From Lachnospiraceae bacterium (GTDB lineage Bacteria > Bacillota > Clostridia > Lachnospirales > Lachnospiraceae): a stretch of 64,000 nt of DNA. Below, piece by piece: positions 8,965 to 18,454 of the stretch. Position numbers and translations under genes: made by a program. Numbering within the stretch: position 1 is the first letter of the stretch; the number at the start of each line of letters is the position of its first letter. The DNA lies in the NCBI GenBank assembly GCA_022766245.1, contig JALEPL010000052.1:78478-142477 (forward strand). The letters are read 5' to 3'. The notes below the pieces were generated by a model that saw only the letters and a program-made list of their open reading frames with translations, made no database searches and was not told the origin of the DNA.

Positions 8965-10629
8965 CTATTCACTTACCGTCTCTGTATCTGTTTCGGCAGC
9001 AGTCTCCTCCGGTACAACCGGTGTCTCCTCCACATATCCAGAGCCATTGACATACAGACACATTGCATCAAACACTACATATGTACTGCCATCTTCATTT
9101 TCCACTACATTGACGGATCCCATAGACACAGAGTAAAACTCCTCGAACTCCTGCAAAATTTCATAAGTCTTTGCCGCCTGGGTCTTGTTATCTGCCTGGA
9201 AGCTGAAGCTGATACCTGCTCCATCTGAGGACATTGAATCAATAATCACACCCGCAGGCATTTTCTCTTCCAATTCACCCAACACATCAATCAACTGGTC
9301 ACTAACGGTATCGGTGAGAGCATACATAGCAGACACATCATCATATCTAGCCTGTGTTGCGATATAGTCATCGTGAAGTTCCTGTACATAATTCAGACTC
9401 TCACGCTCAGCCTGCAGGGCACTCAACGCCGCCTTGGTGATTCCATAGCGAATGCCCCCCGCAGCTACAATCAGCGCTGCCACTCCACAGAGGGAACCAA
9501 ATATAATCTTATAGAGACGAAGAGACCTTGCTCTCTTTTCTGCAGCATCTGCCGCCTCCTTCATATCTCCTAAGACGAACTTCATGGGATCAAGGGCTGC
9601 ACCAAATGCTGTAATCATCTCCGGCGTGCGGAAATCATCAGATGCACTGAACACATGGGCACGAGCCTGCGTTAATGCCATTACCTTGGTATTCAACTCA
9701 TAACGCATCAAGTCAGCCAGTCCCTGAACCTCAGCACCTTCGCCTAACAGAATAATCTCCTTTACCTCTGCCCCTTCACTGCGGGAAGAGAAGAAGTCTA
9801 ATACACGAGCCACATTCTCAATCAACGGACGGAATGTCTCTGTTACCTCATCCTTTAAAATCTCAGAGGGTTTCTCCGACTCGATTCCATGACGTTCCAT
9901 ACGGGGACGGATAAATAGATTATGCAACAGGAAGTCTCTTCCACCCTCGTATTTGTTTGGATCATAGAGGTTCGATGCCTCCACTGCCATGGCTGCATCC
10001 TGAATACCATAGAACACGGTTCTCTGAACTACCACTTCTCCATGATTGATAATGGTAATCATAGAGGAATTTTCATCCACCTTTACGGTACAGGAGATAC
10101 CATCACGAACTACACGCAGCATACTCTGGAACACACTGTTCCCTACGTAATCCATAGCAATCAAATCCAGACCACAGAACTTTGCCACATCCTCATAGGA
10201 GTGAAGCAGGTTGTTCGGCACTGCGATTACAAATACCTTCCGCTTCTTTTCCTTCTCCAATGCCGGATCCTTTACTGCACGATACACCAGCTGATACTTG
10301 GACAAATCAATTGGGAAATAATCGCTGGCATTGGTATTTAACAATCCCAGAATACGATTATCCTTTACCTGCGGAATCTCCACATCACGACTGGCAATCT
10401 TATTAGAAGCAATGGTTATGACTGTCTTTCTGGTTTTGATTCCACGCTGATTCAGATTCTTTCTCAAGTCCCTTTTGAACTCATCATTTTTGTGTACACC
10501 GGCCTCCACCAGCATGCCATCCGGTGTGGGAATGGTAAAGAAGTTATAAATCTTTGGGGCACGAACCATATAATCTGTCTCGATTACATGTGTGTATTTC
10601 TGCCCGATTTCAATACTCAGTATCTTCAT
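8965..10629 (-). CDS. pilM: PilM-PilN fusion protein of the type IV pilus
   Basis: 554 residues. Residues 1 to about 350 are actin-like PilM: N-terminal MKILSIEIGQKYTHVIE (phosphate-1 loop), FPIDLSKYQLVY, and EIILLGEGAEVQGLADLM (adenosine motif). Residues about 375-398 are a single membrane helix (YKIIFGSLCGVAALIVAAGG), followed by a coiled coil and a PilN-like periplasmic-type ferredoxin fold (LGELEEKMPAGVIIDSMSSDG ending in an acidic T/E-rich tail). In most bacteria PilM (about 350 aa) and PilN (about 180 aa) are separate and bind through the PilN N-terminus; here they are one chain, so the cytoplasmic ring and the membrane anchor are covalently joined. GAGGAAATAGCT precedes the ATG. Confidence 0.82.
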   Translation of the reverse strand: MKILSIEIGQKYTHVIETDYMVRAPKIYNFFTIPTPDGMLVEAGVHKNDEFKRDLRKNLNQRGIKTRKTVITIASNKIASRDVEIPQVKDNRILGLLNTNASDYFPIDLSKYQLVYRAVKDPALEKEKKRKVFVIAVPNNLLHSYEDVAKFCGLDLIAMDYVGNSVFQSMLRVVRDGISCTVKVDENSSMITIINHGEVVVQRTVFYGIQDAAMAVEASNLYDPNKYEGGRDFLLHNLFIRPRMERHGIESEKPSEILKDEVTETFRPLIENVARVLDFFSSRSEGAEVKEIILLGEGAEVQGLADLMRYELNTKVMALTQARAHVFSASDDFRTPEMITAFGAALDPMKFVLGDMKEAADAAEKRARSLRLYKIIFGSLCGVAALIVAAGGIRYGITKAALSALQAERESLNYVQELHDDYIATQARYDDVSAMYALTDTVSDQLIDVLGELEEKMPAGVIIDSMSSDGAGISFSFQADNKTQAAKTYEILQEFEEFYSVSMGSVNVVENEDGSTYVVFDAMCLYVNGSGYVEETPVVPEETAAETDTETVSE

Positions 10630-10689
10630 AGCTATTTCCTCTCCATTTCTTTCTATTCCATTTCTTGCTATTTCTTATTATGCACTGCA

Positions 10690-10743
10690 ATTCCAAGGAG
10701 AGCACACAATCTGCCAAGCCTTTATGTGTTCTGCTTGGAACTG
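10690..10743 (-). other. Imperfect hairpin between prepilin peptidase and pilM-pilN
   Basis: In the 126-bp gap after the peptidase gene, TTCCAAG pairs with CTTGGAA, and inner AGA/TCT and CACA/TGTG segments continue the stem. No clean U-tract follows, so partial termination or RNA processing are both possible. Confidence 0.35.
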
Positions 10744-10755
10744 CCCCTCTCATGG

Positions 10756-11511
10756 TCACATCACAATACCTAAATAGGCATTTATTATGACATCTCCCCA
10801 TAATGCTGCAATCCAGATTCCAACCGACAGGTATGGACCCAAAGCCAGCACTGCCTCCGCATCGGAGACCTTCATACGTATCACATGAATGATGGCACCT
10901 GCCACCACTCCAATCACAAAAGCAAGGATGATCAGCTTCCATCCCAGCAATAACCCGGCTGCTGCCATAAGCTTCACATCACCACCACCAATGGCTCTGC
11001 CTCCGGACAGATAATAAAGTGCCGCCAAAGCTGCACTGATTGCTACCAGACCAATCAGATGATCCACGATGTGCCCAAAATTCAGGGCACATCGCATCAC
11101 ACCTAAAAAGCCTAAGAAGATATTGAATCCGACCGGTATCTCATAGGTTCGGAAATCAATGATGCTAAGCGTCAGTAACGCCGATGTCATCAGACAGTAA
11201 ATCATGCTGTCCCATCCAAATCCTGTTACAAAGGATACCAATATGTATAATGCGCCATTCAGTGCTGCTATGATAGGGTACTGTATAGACAGCTTTTGAC
11301 TGCACTTCGGGCACTTTCCCCTCGCGACAAGGAATCCAAATATCGGAATCAACAGATACCACGGATAAGAATCACCACAGCCACCGCATCGGCAGGAATT
11401 CCGTAAAAGCTTTTCTCCTTTCGGGATGCGATCGATACAGATATTCATAAATCCGCCGATGAGCATTCCTATCAGAAATAAAATGATGGCCAAAATGATC
11501 CGCTCTGCCAT
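10756..11511 (-). CDS. pilD: Type IV prepilin peptidase (A24 family)
   Basis: 251 residues from ATG 11511 with AGAGG upstream; a TTG at 11529 overlaps that ribosome site and is not favoured. This membrane aspartyl protease cleaves prepilin leaders after Gly and N-methylates the new N-terminus. The N-terminal cytoplasmic loop keeps the zinc cysteines (CRCGGCGD and KCPKCSQ). Both catalytic aspartates are present, in IIDFRTYEIP and in the GxGD-type motif GGGDVKLMA. Eight or so hydrophobic segments fill the chain. It lies directly after the major pilin gene, 30 bp away, and would process the pilin and the four minor prepilins encoded downstream. Confidence 0.93.
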   Translation of the reverse strand: MAERIILAIILFLIGMLIGGFMNICIDRIPKGEKLLRNSCRCGGCGDSYPWYLLIPIFGFLVARGKCPKCSQKLSIQYPIIAALNGALYILVSFVTGFGWDSMIYCLMTSALLTLSIIDFRTYEIPVGFNIFLGFLGVMRCALNFGHIVDHLIGLVAISAALAALYYLSGGRAIGGGDVKLMAAAGLLLGWKLIILAFVIGVVAGAIIHVIRMKVSDAEAVLALGPYLSVGIWIAALWGDVIINAYLGIVM

Positions 11512-11541
11512 GGTATCATATCCTCTCAAAATTCAAAATAA

Positions 11542-11961
11542 TTAGTTAGCCCAATCAGTTCCTGAAGGATCCGGATAAATAGCGGTGGTATCTACATATA
11601 CCTTTACTTCACCATTGGTGGGATCAAGCAGATACTGGAAGCTGGTTCCTGATACCTTCGGCTTCGGCTGGCTGTTACCCATGTTCAAAGCATTCACTAC
11701 AGAAACGTCAACTGGATGTGTAGATCCATCATAATTCATACCAGTAGTAGTAGAACCCTTTGTCATATCCTCTGCGTACAGGGATGATACTGCATTTGCA
11801 ATAGACTCAGCCTGAGATAAGTCTGCAGACTTCTTAGAGTTTCCCAGATACTTAACGAACTGAGGAATCATAACACCAGCAAGGATAGCCATGATTGCTA
11901 CTACGATAATCAACTCAACTAAAGAGAAACCTTTGTTATTCATTTTTGCTTTTCTGCTCAT
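11542..11961 (-). CDS. pilA: Major type IV pilin
   Basis: 139 residues with leader MSRKAKMNNKG and mature N-terminus FSLVELIIVVAIMAILAGVM, including the essential Glu at +5 and the usual Pro kink after GVMIPQF. The head is short, with SLYAEDMTKGST, and ends DPSGTDWAN. Small size and position between pilC and the peptidase fit the major pilin. GGAGG lies 13 nt before the ATG with an A-rich spacer, and a 78-bp gap separates it from pilC, longer than other gaps near the assembly genes, leaving room for extra control of this abundant subunit. No cysteines are seen in the mature part. Confidence 0.92.
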   Translation of the reverse strand: MSRKAKMNNKGFSLVELIIVVAIMAILAGVMIPQFVKYLGNSKKSADLSQAESIANAVSSLYAEDMTKGSTTTGMNYDGSTHPVDVSVVNALNMGNSQPKPKVSGTSFQYLLDPTNGEVKVYVDTTAIYPDPSGTDWAN

Positions 11962-12039
11962 ACTTTTTTCTCCTCCATATTCATATAAAAAATTATTTAT
12001 CTTAAACCTCTGTGCCCTATCTCACAGGGATTTAATTCA

Positions 12040-13257
12040 CTACATCGTACCAACCGCATCGTACATACTCAACATCGGAGCCATAATAGCTGCTACCAGA
12101 AGGATAACAACTACAGCCATCACCACGATGATCATAGGCTCCAGAGCTGCCATAACTGTTCCTGTGGTGGCCTCTACTTCCTCATCATAATAATCTGCCA
12201 CATTGTCCAGCATCTTCTCCATATCACCGGTCTCCTCGCCGATGGTAACCATATGTACCAGCATAGGCGGGAATAAACCACCATTTCGTAAGGGTTCGGA
12301 AAGAAGTACACCCTTTGACACCTCGTCCTTCGCCTCCAGCACATGCTTCCGGTACACACTGTTCTTCATAATCTTTGACACAGAATCCAATCCTTCGATC
12401 AAAGTAACGCCGGAGTACATCAGAGTACTTAAGGTTCTGGCAAACATGGATGCGTAGGTCTTCACATTCAGCTTACCAAACAACGGAATCTTAATCGCAA
12501 GTCTTCCAAAGACTTCCTGTCCGGATTCTGTCTTCTTATAAAGACGAATTCCCACTACCAGAACTGCAATGACAATAATAATGAAAAACCAATTATTCTT
12601 GATAAACGTACTCATATCCATGAACGCCTGGGTGATTCCCGGAAGCTTGGTACCCATGCTGGCGAACATCTCCGCATAACTGGGAATAACCTTAATGACC
12701 ATGACCAACATGATAACCAGGGTTACGATTCCCAAAACAATGGGATACATCAACGCCTTTCGAATCATACCGCTGAGCTTCGTGCTGGTCTCTAACTGGA
12801 TTGCCATACGTTCCATGGATTTTTCCACTTTACCGGAGACCTCACCGGCTGCCACCATGTTCACAAGCATGGTAGGAAACACCTCCGGTCCCTGTGCTGC
12901 CATGGACTCAGATAATGTGTGTCCCTGCTGTACGTTCTGCCTGGTGTCATGGATTGCTTCGCACAGTCTCTTGTTGGAAGTCTGTTCCTCCAGCATCCCC
13001 AGTGCATCCACGATGGTTACACCAGCCTCCACCATACTTACGAACTGTCGGCAGAACACACTCAAATCCTTACTTTTTACCTTTTTCCCCCCGCCAATTC
13101 TAATATCCTTCTCCAAAGCACCGGCTTCCTTGATACTAAGTATCGTAAAGCCAGAATCCTTCAGCATACTTTCCGCCAGTTCCTGATGCTCCGCATCAAT
13201 AGAACCCTTGCTCTCTTTTCCTTTACTGTCAATTACCAGATATGAATAACTAGGCAC
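12040..13257 (-). CDS. pilC: Type IV pilus inner membrane platform protein PilC
   Basis: 405 residues starting with GTG at 13257 (GAGGAGAG 5-8 nt upstream). PilC/GspF proteins form the membrane platform on which PilB and PilT act. The chain has the two GspF domains with the typical openings KDLSVFCRQFVSMVEAGV and VKTYASMFARTLSTLMYSGV, and three hydrophobic segments (around VLGIVTLVIMLVMVIKVIPSY, FFIIIVIAVLVVGI, and a C-terminal IIVVMAVVVILLVAAIMAPM). Length is normal for the family. It starts 27 bp after pilT. Confidence 0.95.
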   Translation of the reverse strand: MPSYSYLVIDSKGKESKGSIDAEHQELAESMLKDSGFTILSIKEAGALEKDIRIGGGKKVKSKDLSVFCRQFVSMVEAGVTIVDALGMLEEQTSNKRLCEAIHDTRQNVQQGHTLSESMAAQGPEVFPTMLVNMVAAGEVSGKVEKSMERMAIQLETSTKLSGMIRKALMYPIVLGIVTLVIMLVMVIKVIPSYAEMFASMGTKLPGITQAFMDMSTFIKNNWFFIIIVIAVLVVGIRLYKKTESGQEVFGRLAIKIPLFGKLNVKTYASMFARTLSTLMYSGVTLIEGLDSVSKIMKNSVYRKHVLEAKDEVSKGVLLSEPLRNGGLFPPMLVHMVTIGEETGDMEKMLDNVADYYDEEVEATTGTVMAALEPMIIVVMAVVVILLVAAIMAPMLSMYDAVGTM

Positions 13258-13284
13258 CGTCTCTCCTCCTCACTGTTGTTCTGA

Positions 13285-14343
13285 TTAATATAAGTACACT
13301 CTCTGCTGCATCGCATTATTATCAATGGCATAGGCTACTGCCGTCTCCGCCGTGATGGTTCCAGCCTCATACAAAGAATAAATCGCATCATCCATGGTGG
13401 TCATACCCATCTTCTTATTCGTCTGAATGGTGGATGGAATCTGGAAGCTCTTTCCCTCACGAATCAGATTTCGGATAGCCGGGGTGGCCAGCATAACCTC
13501 AATCGCAGCAACTCGTCCACCATGTGCTCTCGGCATCAACTGCTGCGCAATAACGCCCTCAATAGCACCGGAGAGCTGTGCTTTTACCTGAGCTTGCTGA
13601 TGGGGTGGGAATACATCAATGATACGATCGATGGTAGCTGCCGCATTGTTGGTATGTAGCGTTGAGAATACCAGATGTCCGGTTTCAGCTGCCGTCAACG
13701 CAATATCAATGGTCTCCAAATCTCGCATCTCTCCCACGAGGATAACATCCGGATCCTCACGGAGTGCAGCCCTTAATGCTGCCGCATAGCTCATACTGTC
13801 GTATCCGATCTCTCGCTGCGTCACCATGGACAAATCATGTTCATGTAAGTACTCAATCGGATCCTCCAGTGTAATAATATTTTTTCGATATGACGTTGCA
13901 ATAATATGTAATAATGCCGCCAGTGTGGTAGACTTACCACTACCGGTGGGTCCTGTTACCAGAACGATTCCACGTTTCAGCTTCGTCAGATTAATCACCG
14001 CATCCGGGATACCAAGATTCTTGGGATCCGGAATGGAGGATGCCAAAATACGAAGTGCAGCCGCATTTGTATTTCTCTGTTTAAATACATTGAAACGCAC
14101 TCGGCTGAAGCCTGCAATGGACTTTGCAAAATCCACCTCACCAAGCTTTTCCAGCGTTTCTCTCTGACCCTCGTCCAAAATCGGGAGAAGCATCTCATCG
14201 ATGATTTCCGGCTGCAATACAAAATCCGACTCCGGAATCATCTCCCCATCGATTCGAAACATCGCCGGACATCCAGGTGCGAAGTGGATATCGGAAGCCT
14301 TCCGCTCCACTGCGCTTTTCATATACTCTTCTAGTCTTCCCAT
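13285..14343 (-). CDS. pilT: Type IV pilus retraction ATPase PilT
   Basis: 352 residues. A hexameric ATPase of the GspE/PilT family that powers pilus retraction and twitching. Walker A GPTGSGKST is at about residue 129, the Asp box DPDVILVGEMRD at about 198, and the His box GHLVFSTLHTNNA after it. The C-terminal motif region (AQVKAQLSGAIEGVIAQQL) matches PilT and not PilB, and the zinc tetracysteine of PilB is absent. Presence of both pilB and pilT in one operon predicts a dynamic, retractable pilus and not only a secretion system. Confidence 0.95.
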   Translation of the reverse strand: MGRLEEYMKSAVERKASDIHFAPGCPAMFRIDGEMIPESDFVLQPEIIDEMLLPILDEGQRETLEKLGEVDFAKSIAGFSRVRFNVFKQRNTNAAALRILASSIPDPKNLGIPDAVINLTKLKRGIVLVTGPTGSGKSTTLAALLHIIATSYRKNIITLEDPIEYLHEHDLSMVTQREIGYDSMSYAAALRAALREDPDVILVGEMRDLETIDIALTAAETGHLVFSTLHTNNAAATIDRIIDVFPPHQQAQVKAQLSGAIEGVIAQQLMPRAHGGRVAAIEVMLATPAIRNLIREGKSFQIPSTIQTNKKMGMTTMDDAIYSLYEAGTITAETAVAYAIDNNAMQQRVYLY

Positions 14344-14363
14344 TTTCTTACCAACTTCCTTTA

Positions 14364-16085
14364 TTATTCCTCTGCAGATACACCAATCATTTCTGATACT
14401 GCAGTAATACCTTCTAGTACTTTCTTCCGCACGCCCATAGTCAGGGTATTCATCCCCTCTTCTATGGCAGCCTTCTTAATATCCTCCGCAGACGCCTCAT
14501 TTGTTATCATAGTCTTCATACGGGGAGTTACCTTCAGAATCTCATAGATACCAATTCGACCTCTGAATCCCGTCTGAGAACAACGCGGACATCCCACCGG
14601 TTCATAGATGGTCACGTCCTGACCGTCCTCCAACAAGAGCATCTTCCGTTCTGTCTCGCTAGGTGTTTTCGCTCGCTTACATTCCGGACAGAGTCTTCGT
14701 ACCAATCGCTGTGCGATAACTCCCACCAAAGAATCTGCCAAAAGGTAACTCTCGATACCCATATTAATCAGACGATTGATGGTATCTGATGCACTGTTGG
14801 TATGCAGGGTACTTACCACAAGGTGTCCGGTAATAGATGCGGTAACAGCAATGCCGGCTGTCTCCTCATCTCGAATCTCTCCAATCATAATAATGTCCGG
14901 ATCCTGTCGCAGGATAGAACGAAGTGCCGCTGCAAAGGTAAGCTCTGCCTTGGCATTTACATGCACCTGATTGATACCGACGATATTTGCCTCCACCGGA
15001 TCCTCAACGGTGATAATATTTACGTCTTCCTTATTCAACTCGCTAAGTGCGGTATAAAGTGTGGTGGACTTACCACTACCGGTAGGTCCGGTTACCAATA
15101 TGATACCATTCGGATGGGACAGCATCTCATCAAACAACTCCAACTCATGCTGATCAAATCCCAGTTCCCGCTTGTCCCTGGTCAATGCTTTCTTCTGCGC
15201 AAGACGCATAACGCATTTCTCGCCATACACCGTAGGAAGCATGGATACACGAATATCATACTCAACATGATCTACATCCAAGGTCATACGGCCATCCTGC
15301 GGTTTACGCTTCTCGGAGATATCCATACCACTGACGATTTTGATACGGGCAATAATCGCACTAAGCAACTGATTATCGTAACTACCCTTCTCATATAAAG
15401 CACCATCAATACGATACCGGATACGAACACGATTCTCCAATGCTTCTATATGTATATCGGATGCACGCTGTCTGGCAGCCTGCTCCACGATGGAATTTAC
15501 TAACATTACGATAGGAGAACTGCTGATATTGTCCTCCTCCTTCAGATCCACCACCTGCTGTGCCTCAGTCTTGGCCTTTCGCTCTGCAGCATACTGCTCT
15601 GCCACCTTAGCTGCCTCGCTATTTCCATAAAAGCGATCCAGTGCGATAAACATTTCCTGCGAAGTAGTAATTACCGGAACCACCTGCAGATTCGTAATGA
15701 TGGAGAAATCATCAATAGCCCGCATATCCATTGGATCCACCATGGCCACCCGGATTTCATTCATGTTTGTCGGGGAATAACCGATTGGAATCATCTGATA
15801 TTTCCGAAGTACGGAAGCATCCACCAGACGAAGAACATTATCTTCAATATTTATGCTGGCTAAAGAAACCATCTCATAACCGAGCTGTGCAGACAAAGTC
15901 TTTGCGATAGTCTCCTCTGTGGTATAGCCACTGGATACCAGAATCTCTCCCAGCTTCTTATCTGAAGTCTGCTTTTTGGTCAACGCATCCGTCAGCTGTT
16001 CTTCTGTAATAACGCCCTCATCAAGAAGCATGTCACCAAGCCTTAGCTTTCTTCGGCTCTCTCTCATTCCACTCATTATGCTCAT
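14364..16085 (-). CDS. pilB: Type IV pilus extension ATPase PilB
   Basis: 573 residues from the ATG at 16085, which has GGGGAAAG 4-5 nt upstream; a longer frame to 16181 lacks a ribosome site and would run into the rnpB-proximal region. The N-terminal MshEN/T2SSE_N domain (RLGDMLLDEGVITEEQLTDAL) occupies about residues 10-150, followed by the ATPase core: Walker A GPTGSGKSTT near 330, Asp box DPDIIMIGEIRDEE, His box HLVVSTLHTNSA. A zinc tetracysteine (CPEC near 465 and CPRC near 500) marks the extension ATPase. First gene of the operon as seen here; MshEN domains often bind cyclic-di-GMP, so such control is possible but not shown. Confidence 0.95.
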   Translation of the reverse strand: MSIMSGMRESRRKLRLGDMLLDEGVITEEQLTDALTKKQTSDKKLGEILVSSGYTTEETIAKTLSAQLGYEMVSLASINIEDNVLRLVDASVLRKYQMIPIGYSPTNMNEIRVAMVDPMDMRAIDDFSIITNLQVVPVITTSQEMFIALDRFYGNSEAAKVAEQYAAERKAKTEAQQVVDLKEEDNISSSPIVMLVNSIVEQAARQRASDIHIEALENRVRIRYRIDGALYEKGSYDNQLLSAIIARIKIVSGMDISEKRKPQDGRMTLDVDHVEYDIRVSMLPTVYGEKCVMRLAQKKALTRDKRELGFDQHELELFDEMLSHPNGIILVTGPTGSGKSTTLYTALSELNKEDVNIITVEDPVEANIVGINQVHVNAKAELTFAAALRSILRQDPDIIMIGEIRDEETAGIAVTASITGHLVVSTLHTNSASDTINRLINMGIESYLLADSLVGVIAQRLVRRLCPECKRAKTPSETERKMLLLEDGQDVTIYEPVGCPRCSQTGFRGRIGIYEILKVTPRMKTMITNEASAEDIKKAAIEEGMNTLTMGVRKKVLEGITAVSEMIGVSAEE

Positions 16086-16196
16086 CGTCTTTCCCCTAAC
16101 CATCATACTAAAACGCAACGCAAAACATACGTTTCCATAAGGTATCCGCAGTAAATGCGTATGACTACTGAACAGATACAACTCAAAAATCTTTGT

Positions 16197-16544
16197 AAAT
16201 AAGCAGAACTGTAAGCCGGGTTATGTCTCAAATGATCATCTCTCTAGGATGGCTGTTGCCAGTCATCTCAAGCGACCTACCCTAAGCTGGCGGGCCACGT
16301 CATCGCTTACGTCTGGTCTTGCTTCGGATGGGGTTTACATGGACCCTCACTGTTGCCAGTGAGGCGGTAGTCTCTTACACTGCCTTTCCACCCTTACCGG
16401 ATCTCTCCGGCGGTATCTCTCTGTTGCACTTTCCTTGGAGTCGCCTCCACCGGACGTTATCCGGCATCCTGCCCTGTGAAGCCCGGACTTTCCTCGCCTG
16501 CGGCCTTTCGGCACCTGCAGCCGCGATCATTTGTCCTACTTAAC
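16197..16544 (-). ncRNA. rnpB: RNase P RNA (bacterial type A)
   Basis: The minus strand carries the conserved GAGGAAAGTCCGGGC block near the 5' end and ACATAACCCGGCTTACAG near the 3' end, the two hallmark halves of the RNase P core. The 5' end AAGTAGGAC (16541-16533) pairs perfectly with GTTCTGCTT (16209-16201), forming P1. Total length of about 345 nt fits a class A RNA. It is the ribozyme that trims the 5' leader of tRNA precursors. It lies about 110 bp upstream of pilB in the same direction with no clear terminator between, so read-through into the pilus operon is possible. Ends are given to within a few nucleotides. Confidence 0.95.
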
Positions 16545-16778
16545 TTTACAAATATATGCTACTAAAGTTTACCTTAATTGTACACATATGCGTCACAATA
16601 TGCAACTGCAAAGTGCTTAAATATGAATTTTTTGTAAATATTTCACAAATCGTTCATTTTTTTGCGCAACCGTTTTCCTCCACACATTTTGTATTTCATG
16701 GAGTTTTCTGTGCCATATATTGCCGCAGTTTTTTTGCAACCGTTGTTCAATTTCTTAATTTTTTGGCAATATTAATAA
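16545..16778. other. AT-rich intergenic region
   Basis: About 230 bp between the nucleoside kinase gene and rnpB, unusually AT-rich with T-runs. It should hold the rnpB promoter; TATATT at about 16560 is a possible -10 but I see no convincing -35. No gene is seen. Confidence 0.4.
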
Positions 16779-18434
16779 TTACACATGAAAACAACTCCCC
16801 CCAATAAACTCTCGAAGAATGGAATTCTGATTAATCTGTTCACTGGGTACCGGCAGAAAATAATCCAAAAACTTTAACAGACGTTTTGCCTCCACATACT
16901 CCGGCGCCTGTTTGTCTATGGCGCACAGCAATGGTTCCGCATAGGTCTTCAACACTGCCAGTTCATAAATGTGAGCAGAATTGAACATCACATCTGCCCC
17001 TTCCTGAAACGGAAAGATATATTTTTCCTCGCCTCTTCGGACAGAATCCCACATGGCAATGGTTTCCGCCGCAGTGGTAGCTCTGGTACGGGCGTCCCGA
17101 ACAATTCTTCGAAGCAGTCTGCCATCCGTGGTCGGCAGACAGTTATGTTCATCAATGTTGAGCTGAGTCAACGCACTGATATAAATGCGGAACTTACTTT
17201 CCCGGGGTAGACTATAGGACAATTTGTCATTCAGTCCATGGATACCCTCAATCACCAGCACATCATCCGGTCCCAGCTGCATCATGCGTCCTTTACTCTC
17301 CCTCTTTCCTGTTTTAAAATTAAAGATTGGCAGTTCTACCTCTTCTCCGGCGAGAAGCTTCCCCATATCACTGTTGAACCGTTCCACGTCCAGTGCCTCT
17401 AAGCATTCAAAATCCAGATTGCCATTTTCATCCCTGGGAGTCAGGCTGCGATCCAGATAAAAATCATCCAATGGCACAGGATGTGGCTTCATTCCCAATG
17501 CCGCCAGCTGAATAGATAGTCTATGGGAAAACGTAGTCTTTCCGGAAGACGATGGTCCTGCAATCATAATGAATTTCTTATCCTTCTGCTCTGCAATCTG
17601 CTCTGCCAGCCTGCCTATTTTCCGCTCCATCAAAGCTTCCTGGATGAGGATAACATCCTGAATCTGCCCCGCTGCGATGACATCATTTAACGCCCCCACA
17701 GTTCCGATTCCCATGGTATCTCCCCATTGCGCAGCCTCGCTTAACGTGTGATACAGCTTATCGGACGGGGTAAACTCTGCCACCTGTCTGGTATCTGCCC
17801 CGCTGGGATAAAGCAACATAAATCCCTGCTGATACAGCTCCAAATCAAAATATTTCAAATATCCCGTGGATGGAACCATATACCCATAATAATAATCCAC
17901 ATAGCCATCCAGCACATAGACATTTACCGTAGAACTGCGCCGATAGCGAAACAATGCTTCCTTATCCGTCATACCGGTTCTGGAAAAAAGCTTCAACGCT
18001 TCCTCCGTGGACAAGGTCTTTTTTTCAATGGGCAGATTCTGCTCCACCAGCCGCATCATCTCTGCCTGAATATTTCCCAACAACTGCTGATTAATTTGCT
18101 GACCGCCTTCCAGTTCACAATAATAGCCATGGCGAATGGAATGCTGCACCCGCACACGAACCCCCAAACCTCCATAGAGATTGTGCACTGCCTTCTGCAT
18201 CAGCAGAGTCACACTTCTGCGATACGCCTTCTGTCCTGCCTTGTCCCTTGCCGTCAAAAACGTAATCGTTCCGGTCTCCACCGGATGAAACAGCTCCCGC
18301 AGACGATTGTCCCTTAAAACCAGCAGAATATCATCCTCATGTTGTTTTTGATATTCCTGCGCAAGCTGCAAATACGTGGTTCCTTCTTCATATTCTTTTG
18401 TTTCGCCCAATACATTCAGTTTCATTTTTGCCAC
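16779..18434 (-). CDS. Nucleoside (uridine-like) kinase with ThrRS-like TGS/second additional domain
   Basis: 551 residues, starting with GTG at 18434 (GGGAGG 8 nt upstream). Residues 1-60 are a TGS-like domain (MKLNVLGETKEYEEGTTYLQLA), then a region resembling the threonyl-tRNA synthetase second additional domain, with VRVRVQHSIRHGYYCEL. From about residue 285 it is a P-loop nucleoside kinase: Walker A GPSSSGKTTFSHRL, PLDDFYLDR, and DVLVIEGIHGLND. This fused architecture is common in Clostridia and Thermotogae and is annotated as uridine kinase or nucleoside kinase; the role of the ThrRS-like part is unknown. It follows the two glycosyltransferase genes with a 20-bp gap, so it is probably cotranscribed, though a functional link is not evident. 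Confidence 0.88.
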   Translation of the reverse strand: MAKMKLNVLGETKEYEEGTTYLQLAQEYQKQHEDDILLVLRDNRLRELFHPVETGTITFLTARDKAGQKAYRRSVTLLMQKAVHNLYGGLGVRVRVQHSIRHGYYCELEGGQQINQQLLGNIQAEMMRLVEQNLPIEKKTLSTEEALKLFSRTGMTDKEALFRYRRSSTVNVYVLDGYVDYYYGYMVPSTGYLKYFDLELYQQGFMLLYPSGADTRQVAEFTPSDKLYHTLSEAAQWGDTMGIGTVGALNDVIAAGQIQDVILIQEALMERKIGRLAEQIAEQKDKKFIMIAGPSSSGKTTFSHRLSIQLAALGMKPHPVPLDDFYLDRSLTPRDENGNLDFECLEALDVERFNSDMGKLLAGEEVELPIFNFKTGKRESKGRMMQLGPDDVLVIEGIHGLNDKLSYSLPRESKFRIYISALTQLNIDEHNCLPTTDGRLLRRIVRDARTRATTAAETIAMWDSVRRGEEKYIFPFQEGADVMFNSAHIYELAVLKTYAEPLLCAIDKQAPEYVEAKRLLKFLDYFLPVPSEQINQNSILREFIGGSCFHV

Positions 18435-18454
18435 TGGTTATACCTCCCTTACGT

